A DNA stretch of 64,000 nt from Cryobacterium sp. Y57 (GTDB lineage: Bacteria; Actinomycetota; Actinomycetes; Actinomycetales; Microbacteriaceae). The notes beneath the pieces were generated by a model. It did not search any database. It was not told the DNA's origin and was given only the letters and a program-made list of their open reading frames with translations. The stretch covers positions 62,001-126,000 of the forward strand of contig NZ_PJJL01000071.1 in assembly GCF_002929505.1 (NCBI RefSeq). Reading direction: 5' to 3'. This document shows, in pieces, positions 19,061 through 26,987 of the stretch. Position 1 is the stretch's first letter, and each line of letters starts with the position of its first letter. A program made the position numbers and the translations under genes.

Positions 19061-19087
19061 TTGGCACTCGCATCCACTGACTGCTAA
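19061..19087 (-). promoter_or_regulatory. CIRCE operator of the hrcA–dnaJ operon
   Basis: TTGGCACTC, nine bases, GACTGCTAA: each half differs by one base from the consensus TTAGCACTC-N9-GAGTGCTAA. The spacing of nine is exact. It lies about 100 bases upstream of the hrcA start. HrcA binding at CIRCE is established; the two substitutions may weaken binding. Confidence 0.9.
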
Positions 19088-19185
19088 TCATATCGCGACT
19101 GCCTGAGCAGACCCATTGCCAGCAGCCCGAAGCGAGGGTTTAATTACGGGTATACCGCCCAGCACGTTCAGTGAAGGGGACGATC

Positions 19186-19347
19186 ATGAGCGATCCAGAG
19201 TCACACTCTGTGAACGGCCCCAACCATCATGAACCGAAGGTCGAGAAAGCCACGGGACGGCCGAAACTCCCGATATCCGTGGCCGATTCCGGTCAGCACA
19301 CCACTAGCACGGTTAGGCTGGAAGGAGCAGGCGTGGGCAGTCTATGA
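19186..19347 (+). CDS. Possible small hypothetical protein (53 aa)
   Basis: An ATG frame beginning MSDPESHSVNGPNHH, with AAGGGG five bases before the start and a -10-like TATACC about 20 bases before that. The product would be hydrophilic and lacks recognisable domains or signals. It fills the 333-base gap between the hrcA promoter region and the DUF4870 gene. Codon use is only moderately like its neighbours. It may be a real short gene, or just the leader of the DUF4870 transcript; no relatives could be checked. Confidence 0.3.
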   Translation: MSDPESHSVNGPNHHEPKVEKATGRPKLPISVADSGQHTTSTVRLEGAGVGSL

Positions 19348-19420
19348 CTGTGAAAGAGGTTTCGGCGACTCAATGCCGGAACCGCCATGACCAACTCAAC
19401 TTACTCGAACAGGAGACCAC

Positions 19421-19828
19421 ATGTCCGAGAACGATCCGCGCACGAATCCCTATGAATCCACCCCGTCGCACAATCCCTACTCGCAGAATATTCCTCGCCA
19501 ACCGATGAGCCCGGCGGACGAGAAGATGTGGGCGACTTTGATTCACGTCGGCGGCATTCTGCTCGTTTTTCTACCCGGCCTCATCGGTTACCTCATGCTG
19601 CGCGATCGTGGTCCGTTCATTCGCGCGCACAGCGCAACGGCGTTGAATTTTCAGATCACCCTGACGATCGTCTATGTGGTGGCAGCCGCGTTGACGAGCA
19701 TCCTGATCGGATACTTGATTCTGCCGGTCGCCTTCGCCCTCGGCATTATTTTCTCGATCCTGGCCGCGTTGGCAGCCAATCGCGGCCAGGGCTACGCCTA
19801 CCCGCTCACCATCAAATTCTTCAGCTAA
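19421..19828 (+). CDS. DUF4870 (Tic20-like) small membrane protein
   Basis: A 135-residue protein starting at MSENDPRTNPYES behind an AGGAGA site. A polar, Asn/Pro/Tyr-rich N-terminus (1–28) precedes three or so membrane helices: WATLIHVGGILLVFLPGLIGYLML (about 36–59), LNFQITLTIVYVVAAALTSILIGYLI, and VAFALGIIFSILAALAAN. The family signature lies in DEKMWATLIHV and the loop DRGPFIRAHSATALNFQ. The family's function is not established. The gene converges with hemW, overlapping it by 4 bases at the 3' ends. Confidence 0.88.
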   Translation: MSENDPRTNPYESTPSHNPYSQNIPRQPMSPADEKMWATLIHVGGILLVFLPGLIGYLMLRDRGPFIRAHSATALNFQITLTIVYVVAAALTSILIGYLILPVAFALGIIFSILAALAANRGQGYAYPLTIKFFS

Positions 19829-21048
19829 TCGCTGAGGCGCCGCACCACAGCGTCGGCTAGAAGTCGCCCGCGTAGGGTCAATTCCACCGTTCCGGCCAGG
19901 GCGGCGCTGGCATCGAGGAGTTCGTCGGCGATCAAACCGGCGACCTCGACGCGCCCCGCCGCCGACAGCGATGCGACCGGAATCCCGGAGCGGATCCGGC
20001 TTTGCAGGAGGATGCGTTCGAGCTCACGGGTGGGCGCGTCGAGCGTCTCTCGGCCAGCGGCCGGTGACAGGCCGCCCCGCATCCGTTCGGAATAGGCCGC
20101 CGGATGCTTGACGTTCCACCAGCGCACACCGCCGACGTGGCTGTGGGCGCCGGGGCCGACGCCCCACCAGTCCTGGCCGGTCCAGTAGGCGAGGTTGTGC
20201 CGGGATCTGTGGGCGTCGCTCGTCGCCCAATTGCTGACCTCGTACCAGTCATACCCGGCGGCGGCGAGAAGTTCGTCGGCCAACTCGTAGAAGTCAGCCT
20301 GCTGATCGTCGTCGGTCGGAGCGATCTCGCCGCGGCGAATCTGCCGGGCCAGCTTGGTACCGTCCTCGACAATGAGTGAATAGGCGCTCAGGTGGTCGGG
20401 ATGCAAACTGAGCGCGTGTTCGAGACTCGTGCGCCAGTTCGCGAGGGACTCCCCCGGCGTGCCGTAAATCAGGTCGAGGCTCACGTCGAGCCCGGCGGCG
20501 CGGGCCCACTCCACGACGAGCGGCACCCGCTCGGGGTCGTGGGTGCGCTCCAGCGTGGCGAGCACGTGCGGCACGGCAGACTGCATGCCGAACGACACGC
20601 GCGTGAAGCCGGCATCAGCGAGGGCACCGAGGTAAGCGGCGTCGACCGAGTCTGGGTTGGCTTCGGTGGTGACCTCGGCGCCGTCTGCCAGGCCCCACTG
20701 CTCGCACACCGCAGCGAGCATACGGGTCAGGTCAGTCACCGGCAGTAGCGTCGGCGTGCCTCCCCCAAAGAACACCGTGGCGACTTCGCGTGCCGGCACG
20801 CCCGACGCGGTGAGGATGCGGGCGGCCGCATCGACCTCCAGCACCGCCTGGCTGGCGTAGTCGCTTTGTTTGACGCCGCGTAGTTCGGTCGCCGTGTAGG
20901 TATTGAAGTCGCAATAGCCGCAGCGCACCCGGCAGAACGGCACGTGCAGGTACACACCGAAATCGCGCTCGGCCGCACCGACGGCCGCTGACGCGGGAAG
21001 GAGTCCGTCGTCGGGTGCGGCGTCGCCGACGGGGTGGGGTCCGGCCAT
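19825..21048 (-). CDS. hemW: Radical SAM heme chaperone HemW
   Basis: A 407-residue protein related to oxygen-independent coproporphyrinogen oxidase (HemN). The radical-SAM 4Fe-4S motif CxxxCxxC is C39, C43, C46 in HVPFCRVRCGYCDFNTYTA. Further landmarks: VFFGGGTPTLLP, TTEANPDSVDAAYLGALADAGFTRVSFGMQS, and DLIYGTPGES, followed by the HemN C-terminal domain with YWTGQDWWGVGPGAHSH. The CxxxCxxC plus phenylalanine pattern without the extra HemN cysteine fits HemW, which inserts heme into targets rather than making it. Its place between lepA and hrcA is conserved. It sits 36 bases downstream of DUF1990. Confidence 0.95.
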   Translation of the reverse strand: MAGPHPVGDAAPDDGLLPASAAVGAAERDFGVYLHVPFCRVRCGYCDFNTYTATELRGVKQSDYASQAVLEVDAAARILTASGVPAREVATVFFGGGTPTLLPVTDLTRMLAAVCEQWGLADGAEVTTEANPDSVDAAYLGALADAGFTRVSFGMQSAVPHVLATLERTHDPERVPLVVEWARAAGLDVSLDLIYGTPGESLANWRTSLEHALSLHPDHLSAYSLIVEDGTKLARQIRRGEIAPTDDDQQADFYELADELLAAAGYDWYEVSNWATSDAHRSRHNLAYWTGQDWWGVGPGAHSHVGGVRWWNVKHPAAYSERMRGGLSPAAGRETLDAPTRELERILLQSRIRSGIPVASLSAAGRVEVAGLIADELLDASAALAGTVELTLRGRLLADAVVRRLSD

Positions 21049-21084
21049 AGGTAGAGCTCCAGTACGTTCGTTATGTGATGCGCG

Positions 21085-21735
21085 TTATTTGATCGCACCG
21101 ACGGGATGCAGGGCCCGCAGGTACAGCTTGGTGAATTTCGCCTGCTGAAAGCGCAGCACCGGCCAGGCCAGACGGTAGTACCAGGTGCTGGCCCGCGAGA
21201 AGGAGCGGATGGTCAGCCAGACCGAGTCGTCCTCCCGGTGTTCAACGATGAAGGATTCTTCGCCGCTCTCGGGGTGACCGGTCAGGGTTCCGTACGCGAA
21301 CCCGATGCGGGCGGCCTCGTCGATGACGTAGACCACGCGCACCGGCGCGGTCACGGCGAAAAGCCAGACCTTCATCTTCAACGTCGCGGTCATACCGTTG
21401 GCGATATATGGCGTGCCGTCGTCTGCGAACGTCGCTTCGTTGACCGGATGCTGCTCCCCGACTGCCGGGGTGCCGTCGGCTTGGAAGGTGACCGGGGTGT
21501 ACTGCACGCCGGTACCGTTCTCCAGATCGGTCACCTCCATGCCGCTGCCGCGCTGGATTCCCCATGTCATCAGCAACTTGGTCGCGGCTTCAAACCGTTC
21601 GTGGGAACTGCCCAGCTTCACGCTCTGTTCCATCGGGCGATAACCCTTGGGCGGATAGCTCATCAGGTCGGGCGCCAGCGTGCCGCCGATGGCAGCGTAG
21701 CTGACGGCGGCGTCAGTGAAAGTAGCCCTGCGCAT
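21085..21735 (-). CDS. DUF1990 family protein
   Basis: A 216-residue cytosolic protein whose family function is unknown. It starts MRRATFTDAAVSYAAIGGTL and has the family landmarks PPKGYRPMEQSVKLG (about 28–42), RIGFAYGTLTGHPESGEESFIVEHREDDSVWLTIRSFSRASTWYYRLAWPVLRFQQ (about 145–200) and a short tail YLRALHPVGAIK. The fold resembles lipid-binding SRPBCC-type domains, which is a family-level inference. Located 5 bases after lepA and 36 before hemW, so it shares their transcript. Confidence 0.88.
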   Translation of the reverse strand: MRRATFTDAAVSYAAIGGTLAPDLMSYPPKGYRPMEQSVKLGSSHERFEAATKLLMTWGIQRGSGMEVTDLENGTGVQYTPVTFQADGTPAVGEQHPVNEATFADDGTPYIANGMTATLKMKVWLFAVTAPVRVVYVIDEAARIGFAYGTLTGHPESGEESFIVEHREDDSVWLTIRSFSRASTWYYRLAWPVLRFQQAKFTKLYLRALHPVGAIK

Positions 21736-21740
21736 CTGTT

Positions 21741-23591
21741 CTACTTCTTGTCTTTCGTCTCGATGTCCCCCGACAGTGCCGCGATGAACGCTTCCTGGGG
21801 AACTTCGACCCGGCCGACCATCTTCATGCGCTTCTTGCCCTCTTTCTGCTTCTCCAGCAGTTTGCGCTTGCGCGAGATATCACCGCCGTAGCACTTGGCG
21901 AGCACGTCTTTACGCATCGCCGAAATGCTCTCGCGGGCGATGATGTGGGCGCCGATCGCGGCCTGGATGGGCACCTCGAACTGCTGGCGCGGAATAAGTT
22001 TGCGCAGGCGCCCGGTCATGAGAGCGCCGTAGGCATAGGCCTTGTCCCGGTGCACGATGGCAGAAAATGCGTCGACCTGCTCGCCCTGCAACAGGATGTC
22101 AACCTTGACCAGGTCAGCTTCCTGCTCGCCGGAGGGCTCGTAGTCGAGTGAGGCGTAGCCGGCGGTGCGGCCCTTGAGCATGTCGAAGAAGTCGAACACG
22201 ATCTCACCGAGCGGCATCGTGTAGCGAATCTCGACGCGGTCCTCGCCGAGGTATTCCATGCCGAGAAGCGTGCCGCGGCGGCTCTGACACAGCTCCATGA
22301 TGACGCCGACGTAGTCTTTGGGCGCGAGGATGGCGGCCTTGACCATGGGTTCGAGCACCTTGGCGATCTTTCCGGTGGGGTATTCGCTCGGGTTGGTGAC
22401 CGTGATGGTGCGTTTGTCGTCGGTGGTGACCTCGTATGGCACGCTTGGCGCAGTCGTGATGAGGTCGATGTTGAATTCGCGTTCGAGGCGTTCGGTGATG
22501 ATCTCGAGGTGGAGGAGGCCGAGGAAGCCACAGCGAAACCCGAAACCGAGGGCGACGGAGGTCTCCGGCTCGTAGCCGAGACTGGCGTCGGAGAGCTTGA
22601 GCTTGTCGAGGGCTTCGCGCAGCGCCGGGTAATCGCTGCCATCGATGGGGTACAGCCCGGAGAACACCATGGGCTGTGGTTCGTTGTAGCCGGGTAGCGC
22701 GTCGGTCGCCGGGCGCAGGGCCGTCGTGATGGTGTCGCCGACCTTGGACTGTCGAACGTCCTTCACGCCGGTGATCAGGTAGCCGACCTCGCCGACCTTG
22801 AGCCCCTTACTCTCGATCGGTTCGGGCGAGATGACGCCGATCTCGAGGATCTCGTGGGTCGCCTTGGTCGACATCATCTGGATTTTTTCGTGCGCCTTCA
22901 GGTGCCCGTCGATCATGCGCACGTAGGTGACGACGCCGCGGTAGCTGTCGTAGACCGAGTCGAAGATCATGGCGCGGGCGGCGGCATCCGGGTTGCCCTT
23001 CGGGGCCGGAATCATCGTGGTGGCGAGGTCAAGCAGTTCCTGCACGCCGGCGCCGGTCTTGCCGGACACGCGCAGCACGTCTTCGGGCCTGCCCCCGATG
23101 AGGCTGGCGAGCTCGCGAGCGTACTTGTCGGGGTCGGCGGCCGGCAGGTCGATCTTGTTGAGCACCGGGATGATCGTGAGGTCGTTCTCGAGGGCGAGGT
23201 AGAGGTTGGCGAGAGTCTGGGCTTCGATGCCCTGGGCCGCGTCGACGAGCAAAATAGCGCCCTCGCAGGCAGCGAGGCTGCGGGAGACCTCGTAGGTGAA
23301 GTCGACGTGGCCGGGGGTGTCGATCATGTTCAGCGCGTAGGTGACGCCGTCCAGCTCCCACGGCATGCGCACGGCCTGGCTCTTGATGGTGATGCCGCGT
23401 TCACGCTCGATATCCATGCGGTCCAGGTACTGGGCCCGCATGGAACGCTCGTCGACGACGCCGGTGATCTGCAGCATCCGGTCGGCGAGCGTCGACTTGC
23501 CATGGTCGATGTGGGCGATGATGCAAAAGTTGCGGATGAACTCGGGGGCTGTGGCGGCCGGTTCCAGCGCGTGAAGGGCTCGAGGTGACAT
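21741..23591 (-). CDS. lepA: Elongation factor 4 (LepA)
   Basis: A 616-residue translational GTPase that back-translocates or remodels stalled ribosomes and aids 30S biogenesis. Start [22 protein letters not shown] is preferred over an ATG 24 codons upstream because it matches family length. Motifs: G1 [10 protein letters not shown] (about 25–34), G2 in [10 protein letters not shown]3 DTPGHVDF, G4 NKIDLPAA. Then LepA-specific C-terminal parts: [26 protein letters not shown] and the tail [24 protein letters not shown]. It leads the lepA–DUF1990–hemW transcript. Confidence 0.98.
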   Translation of the reverse strand: MSPRALHALEPAATAPEFIRNFCIIAHIDHGKSTLADRMLQITGVVDERSMRAQYLDRMDIERERGITIKSQAVRMPWELDGVTYALNMIDTPGHVDFTYEVSRSLAACEGAILLVDAAQGIEAQTLANLYLALENDLTIIPVLNKIDLPAADPDKYARELASLIGGRPEDVLRVSGKTGAGVQELLDLATTMIPAPKGNPDAAARAMIFDSVYDSYRGVVTYVRMIDGHLKAHEKIQMMSTKATHEILEIGVISPEPIESKGLKVGEVGYLITGVKDVRQSKVGDTITTALRPATDALPGYNEPQPMVFSGLYPIDGSDYPALREALDKLKLSDASLGYEPETSVALGFGFRCGFLGLLHLEIITERLEREFNIDLITTAPSVPYEVTTDDKRTITVTNPSEYPTGKIAKVLEPMVKAAILAPKDYVGVIMELCQSRRGTLLGMEYLGEDRVEIRYTMPLGEIVFDFFDMLKGRTAGYASLDYEPSGEQEADLVKVDILLQGEQVDAFSAIVHRDKAYAYGALMTGRLRKLIPRQQFEVPIQAAIGAHIIARESISAMRKDVLAKCYGGDISRKRKLLEKQKEGKKRMKMVGRVEVPQEAFIAALSGDIETKDKK

Positions 23592-23825
23592 AGTTCCACT
23601 ATTCTTCCATGCTCGGTGCGCGTTGACGTTCGACGCAACTGGCGGCGTCGAACGGGAGGGCAACTTTGCACCAGCATGCTAGTCCCGCCAGGCGTGGACT
23701 GCGCGCTTTGACGGTTACCAGCGTGCTGCCGGCTGGGCCAACCTTCCGGGCTGATCAGGCCAGTTGGGCACAGCCCGTGCCAGACGCCCAGCTGACTGGC
23801 CCCGCGGCTGGCTAGGCTCACGGGC

Positions 23826-24563
23826 ATGGCGATTCCCGAGGCCCCCGTGCCGGTTCTGCTCGTGCACGGCATCCGTACCTCGGCCACGATGTGGCGTTTT
23901 CAAGAGGAGCGGTTGCGTGCGGCCGGCTATCCCGTGCTCGCGATTGATCTGCCTGGCCATGGAGAGCGGATGAGCGAGCCGTTCACGGTGCCGGCCGCGC
24001 TCGCTGCTATCGACAACGGGGTGGCGGACCTCGGCGGCCGGGCGCTGTTGGTCGGGCTCTCGCTCGGCGGCTACTACGCCGTGGCGTACGCCGGAGAGCA
24101 CCCTGATCGGGTGGCCGGGCTGGTTGCTGCGGGCTGTAGCGCCGTGCCGAAGGGAATGTTGCTCGAGGGGTATCGACTGCTGGCCCGTTCGATTCATCGC
24201 CTGCCCGATCGGGGTTTATGGCTGCACGAAACCATGGTGCACCTCATGCTGCCTTCCGCCGGAGCACACGACGTACTCGCGGGCGGCGCCGCTCTCGACG
24301 TGATGGATTCCGGGCTACGCGCGACCTCGACACTAACTCCGCTGGCCAGCCTGGCCGCGTATCCGGGGCCGATCTGGTTGGTCAATGGCGCGCTCGATCA
24401 TTTTCGGTTGAACGAACGGCGCTTCCTCGCCGCCTGCCGCAACGGGAAGGTCGTCGTGGTGCGCGGGGCAACGCATCTGGCGAGCCTGGCCCAGCCCGAG
24501 CGTTTCACGACGATTCTGTTGCGGGTCGCCGGTCAGGTGACGGCGGGGCCGGGCCCGGTCTGA
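23826..24563 (+). CDS. Alpha/beta-hydrolase
   Basis: A 245-residue soluble hydrolase of unknown substrate. The catalytic triad is visible: Ser79 in VGLSLGGYYAVAYA, Asp in LVNGALDHFR (about 193) and His in GATHLASLAQPE (about 218). The oxyanion stretch VHGIRTSATMW (about 13–23) follows the first strand. A -10-like TAGGCT ends 9 bases before the ATG, so the transcript is probably leaderless. It is divergent from lepA. Sequence alone gives no substrate; MenH-like or carboxylesterase roles are possible. Confidence 0.85.
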   Translation: MAIPEAPVPVLLVHGIRTSATMWRFQEERLRAAGYPVLAIDLPGHGERMSEPFTVPAALAAIDNGVADLGGRALLVGLSLGGYYAVAYAGEHPDRVAGLVAAGCSAVPKGMLLEGYRLLARSIHRLPDRGLWLHETMVHLMLPSAGAHDVLAGGAALDVMDSGLRATSTLTPLASLAAYPGPIWLVNGALDHFRLNERRFLAACRNGKVVVVRGATHLASLAQPERFTTILLRVAGQVTAGPGPV

Positions 24564-24668
24564 GGTCGCGGCATCCGTGTGCGTGCCCGATCCGACTGGC
24601 CGCCGCGGTCACTACCGTAGCGCCGGCTCTATTGGGCGCGTCCATCCCTCAACCGACCGGGGCGGGTT

Positions 24669-24696
24669 TTGGAGTGCAGGCGATTACTGATAGTAT
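24669..24696 (+). promoter_or_regulatory. rpsT: rpsT promoter
   Basis: A -35-like TTGGAG (24669–24674) and a -10-like TAGTAT (24691–24696) are spaced 16 bases, about 110 bases upstream of rpsT. The leader between holds a GC-rich stem near 24710–24735, which could take part in S20 feedback; that is inference. Confidence 0.6.
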
Positions 24697-24806
24697 TAGT
24701 GGTTGGCTTGCGTGTCGGGTCCCACCCCGCACGATTTTCGCCGCTCGAGCGCCCTCTACCCGCTGAGCGGCTGTCCGTACTAGAACCTAACGAAAGCGTA
24801 AACAAC

Positions 24807-25070
24807 GTGGCAAATATCAAGTCGCAGATCAAGCGAATTGGCACCAACAAGAAGGCTCAGGAGCGCAACAAGGCCGTCAAGAGTGAGTTCAAGTCCGCGA
24901 TTCGCGCGACTCGTACCGCGATTGCCGCCGGCGACAAGGACAAGGCCGTCGTCGGTCTCGCTTTTGCTTCCAAGAAGCTCGACAAGGCCGTCAGCAAGGG
25001 TGTCATCCACCAGAACCAGGCTGCGAACAAGAAGTCGGCTATCGCGAAGGCCGTTTCCGCACTCGTCTAA
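24807..25070 (+). CDS. rpsT: 30S ribosomal protein S20
   Basis: An 87-residue, lysine-rich protein that binds the 5' and 3' minor domains of 16S rRNA and is an early assembly protein. It starts at GTG with [21 protein letters not shown], and continues [21 protein letters not shown] and [22 protein letters not shown], which are family hallmarks. The Shine-Dalgarno is weak (GAAAG). Transcribed alone from 24669–24696 and ended by the strong terminator at 25137–25165. Codon use shows the strong bias typical of ribosomal proteins (AAG, CGT, GTC). Confidence 0.98.
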   Translation: MANIKSQIKRIGTNKKAQERNKAVKSEFKSAIRATRTAIAAGDKDKAVVGLAFASKKLDKAVSKGVIHQNQAANKKSAIAKAVSALV

Positions 25071-25136
25071 TCGACACCTGCAGATGAGGAAATTATCTCG
25101 GCTCCCAGCGAGCGGATGACGCCCTCGTCGCACAGA

Positions 25137-25165
25137 AACCCCCGCCTGATCGGCGGGGGTTTTTT
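25137..25165 (+). terminator. Intrinsic terminator of rpsT
   Basis: A 10-bp stem AACCCCCGCC / GGCGGGGGTT with loop TGATC is followed by a run of T's, 66 bases after the rpsT stop. It is the clearest intrinsic terminator in the window. Confidence 0.92.
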
Positions 25166-25237
25166 GTTCGTGACGTGGGGCCCGGCATAACTCGGTAGTC
25201 CGCGTAGCTGGGCCAGCAACCCCACTAGACTGACGCG

Positions 25238-25864
25238 GTGAAGAGCACCCCACCGGCCAGTTTCAGCATCGCCGAAAGCGCCCCGCATCAGCGGGCGCAC
25301 GCTCGTTTTGTCGCCGCGTTGCTCAGCGCCGCAGCCTTCGCCATCGCGGTGTGGCTGGCTGTCCACACGAACGATGCAGTGTCCAGCAGCACGCGCGACC
25401 AGTTGCTGATCTCGCTGGTTTCGATCGTGCTTCTAATCATTGGAATCTTGTTCTACCTCAGTGCAGCCGTGACCGGACAGCACGACTCGGAAGATTTCGA
25501 ACCCGCGCGGCCTATGCGCGTTGCCCGCCGCGTCCGCTCACTCTCGAGGTTCGGTGCGGTGTTCGCGGTCGCCGCCCTGCTAGCCGTCGCCGCGCTCGGA
25601 GCACTACGCATTCTGGCGCCGCCCGCCGAACGGCCGGTGTCGGTGCAGTTCACCGAGATCACCGGGCGAGTGCAACTCGAATACTGCCCGGGTCTGCCGT
25701 CATCGTTCGAAGCCCTGGCCAAGCCGACCGATCTGGCCAGTTCGTCGACCCTGCTGCCGGTCTGGGTGGCCAGCCGGGTGTGCGGCAATCCGAGTTTTCA
25801 GCAGGGAGTGTGGCTCTACCTGAACCGCGCAAGCATCACGGTTGCCGACGCCGGCGACCGCTGA
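25238..25864 (+). CDS. Hypothetical membrane protein
   Basis: A 208-residue protein starting with GTG. Three hydrophobic segments: ARFVAALLSAAAFAIAVWLAV (about 22–42), LISLVSIVLLIIGILFYLSAAV (about 57–78) and FGAVFAVAALLAVAALGALRIL (about 105–126). A C-terminal domain of about 80 residues follows, probably outside the cell, with two cysteines (YCPGLPSS and SRVCGNPSF) that could form a disulfide. A -10-like TAGACT ends six bases before the GTG, suggesting leaderless translation. It converges with holA across 29 bases. I do not recognise the family. Confidence 0.7.
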   Translation: MKSTPPASFSIAESAPHQRAHARFVAALLSAAAFAIAVWLAVHTNDAVSSSTRDQLLISLVSIVLLIIGILFYLSAAVTGQHDSEDFEPARPMRVARRVRSLSRFGAVFAVAALLAVAALGALRILAPPAERPVSVQFTEITGRVQLEYCPGLPSSFEALAKPTDLASSSTLLPVWVASRVCGNPSFQQGVWLYLNRASITVADAGDR

Positions 25865-25893
25865 AGTCTGGTACTACGATGCACCGGCAACCG

Positions 25894-26949
25894 CTAGTGC
25901 TCGCCGCGACGAGAGATCACGCCGATCAGGCGTTCCAGCGCGAACACCGGGTCGCGTCCGGCACCCTTCACCGCGGCATCCGTTTCGGCCAGCGCGAGGA
26001 TACAGCGGGCAAGGCCCTCATCGCTCCAGCCGCGAAGGTCTTTTTGCGCGCGTTCCACCTGCCACGGGGCCAGGCCGAATTGTGCGCCGAGCTGGGCTGA
26101 CCCGCCACGGGCACCGAACACCTTGGCCATGGTGCGAATTTTCATGGCGAACGCCGCGACGATGGGCACCGGATCGGCTCCCGAGGACAGAGCGTGGCGC
26201 AGAGTCACCAGGGCCTCACCGTTGCGGCCAGCGATGGCCCAGTCGGCTACTTTGAACGCGTTCGTTTCGACCCGGCCGCCGTAATACCGATCGACCGTGG
26301 TTTCGGTGACCTCGCTCGTCGCGTCAGAGATGAGCTGCTGGCAGGCGGCGGACAGTTCGGCCAGGTCGTCAGAAAACGCTGCGACGAGCTGGCGGAGCGC
26401 ACTGACCGTGACGCGTTTGCCGGCCGTCTTGAACTCGTTCGACGCAAACTCGTATTTCTCGGTGTCTTTCTTGAGTTCGCTGCAGACGACTTCGATCGCG
26501 CCGCCCCGACCGCCGCGGATGGTGTCGAGGAGTTTCTTGCCGCGCACTCCCCCGCCGTGCCGCAGTACGACGTAGGTATCCTCGGCCGGGTTCTCCAGGT
26601 AGTCCAGCGCTTCGGCCAGAAAAATGTCGCTGCATTTTTCGACATTGCTGACCCGAATCAGCCGCGGCTCGCCGAACAGCGACGGGCTTGCGAGGGTGAG
26701 CAGCTCACCCGGCGCGTAGCTGTCGGCCTGCACGTCGCTGATTTCAAGGCTCGGGTCTTCACGTTTGAGAAAGTCGCGCAGTTGACGGATGGCTCGCTCG
26801 GCGAGGAACGTTTCGGTGCCGGAGACGAGCACGATCGGAGCCGGACGTACCTCATGCCAGCCGAGCTGGGGAATGACAGTGCCCTTATTCGATCGCGCAG
26901 GCGCTGCCTTGCCGGTGCGGGAGCCGGTCGTGGCGGGTCGTGCGGCCAA
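25894..26949 (-). CDS. holA: DNA polymerase III delta subunit
   Basis: A 351-residue clamp-loader subunit that opens the beta sliding clamp. I place the start at TTG (26949), six bases after a strong AAGGAG; the product begins M-A-A-R-P-A-T-T-G-S. N-terminal AAA-like domain: PIVLVSGTETFLAERAIRQLRDFL (about 45–68) and the VQADSYAPGELLTLASPSLFGEPRLIRV stretch; the C-terminal helical collar ends GAGRDPVFALERLIGVISRR. The usual HolA Walker A is absent, which is normal for the family. It follows comEC by 38 bases, the standard comEA–comEC–holA order. Confidence 0.95.
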   Translation of the reverse strand: MAARPATTGSRTGKAAPARSNKGTVIPQLGWHEVRPAPIVLVSGTETFLAERAIRQLRDFLKREDPSLEISDVQADSYAPGELLTLASPSLFGEPRLIRVSNVEKCSDIFLAEALDYLENPAEDTYVVLRHGGGVRGKKLLDTIRGGRGGAIEVVCSELKKDTEKYEFASNEFKTAGKRVTVSALRQLVAAFSDDLAELSAACQQLISDATSEVTETTVDRYYGGRVETNAFKVADWAIAGRNGEALVTLRHALSSGADPVPIVAAFAMKIRTMAKVFGARGGSAQLGAQFGLAPWQVERAQKDLRGWSDEGLARCILALAETDAAVKGAGRDPVFALERLIGVISRRGEH

Positions 26950-26987
26950 AGCGATCTCCTTGGGATTGATGCGGGTGTAAAACCAGC

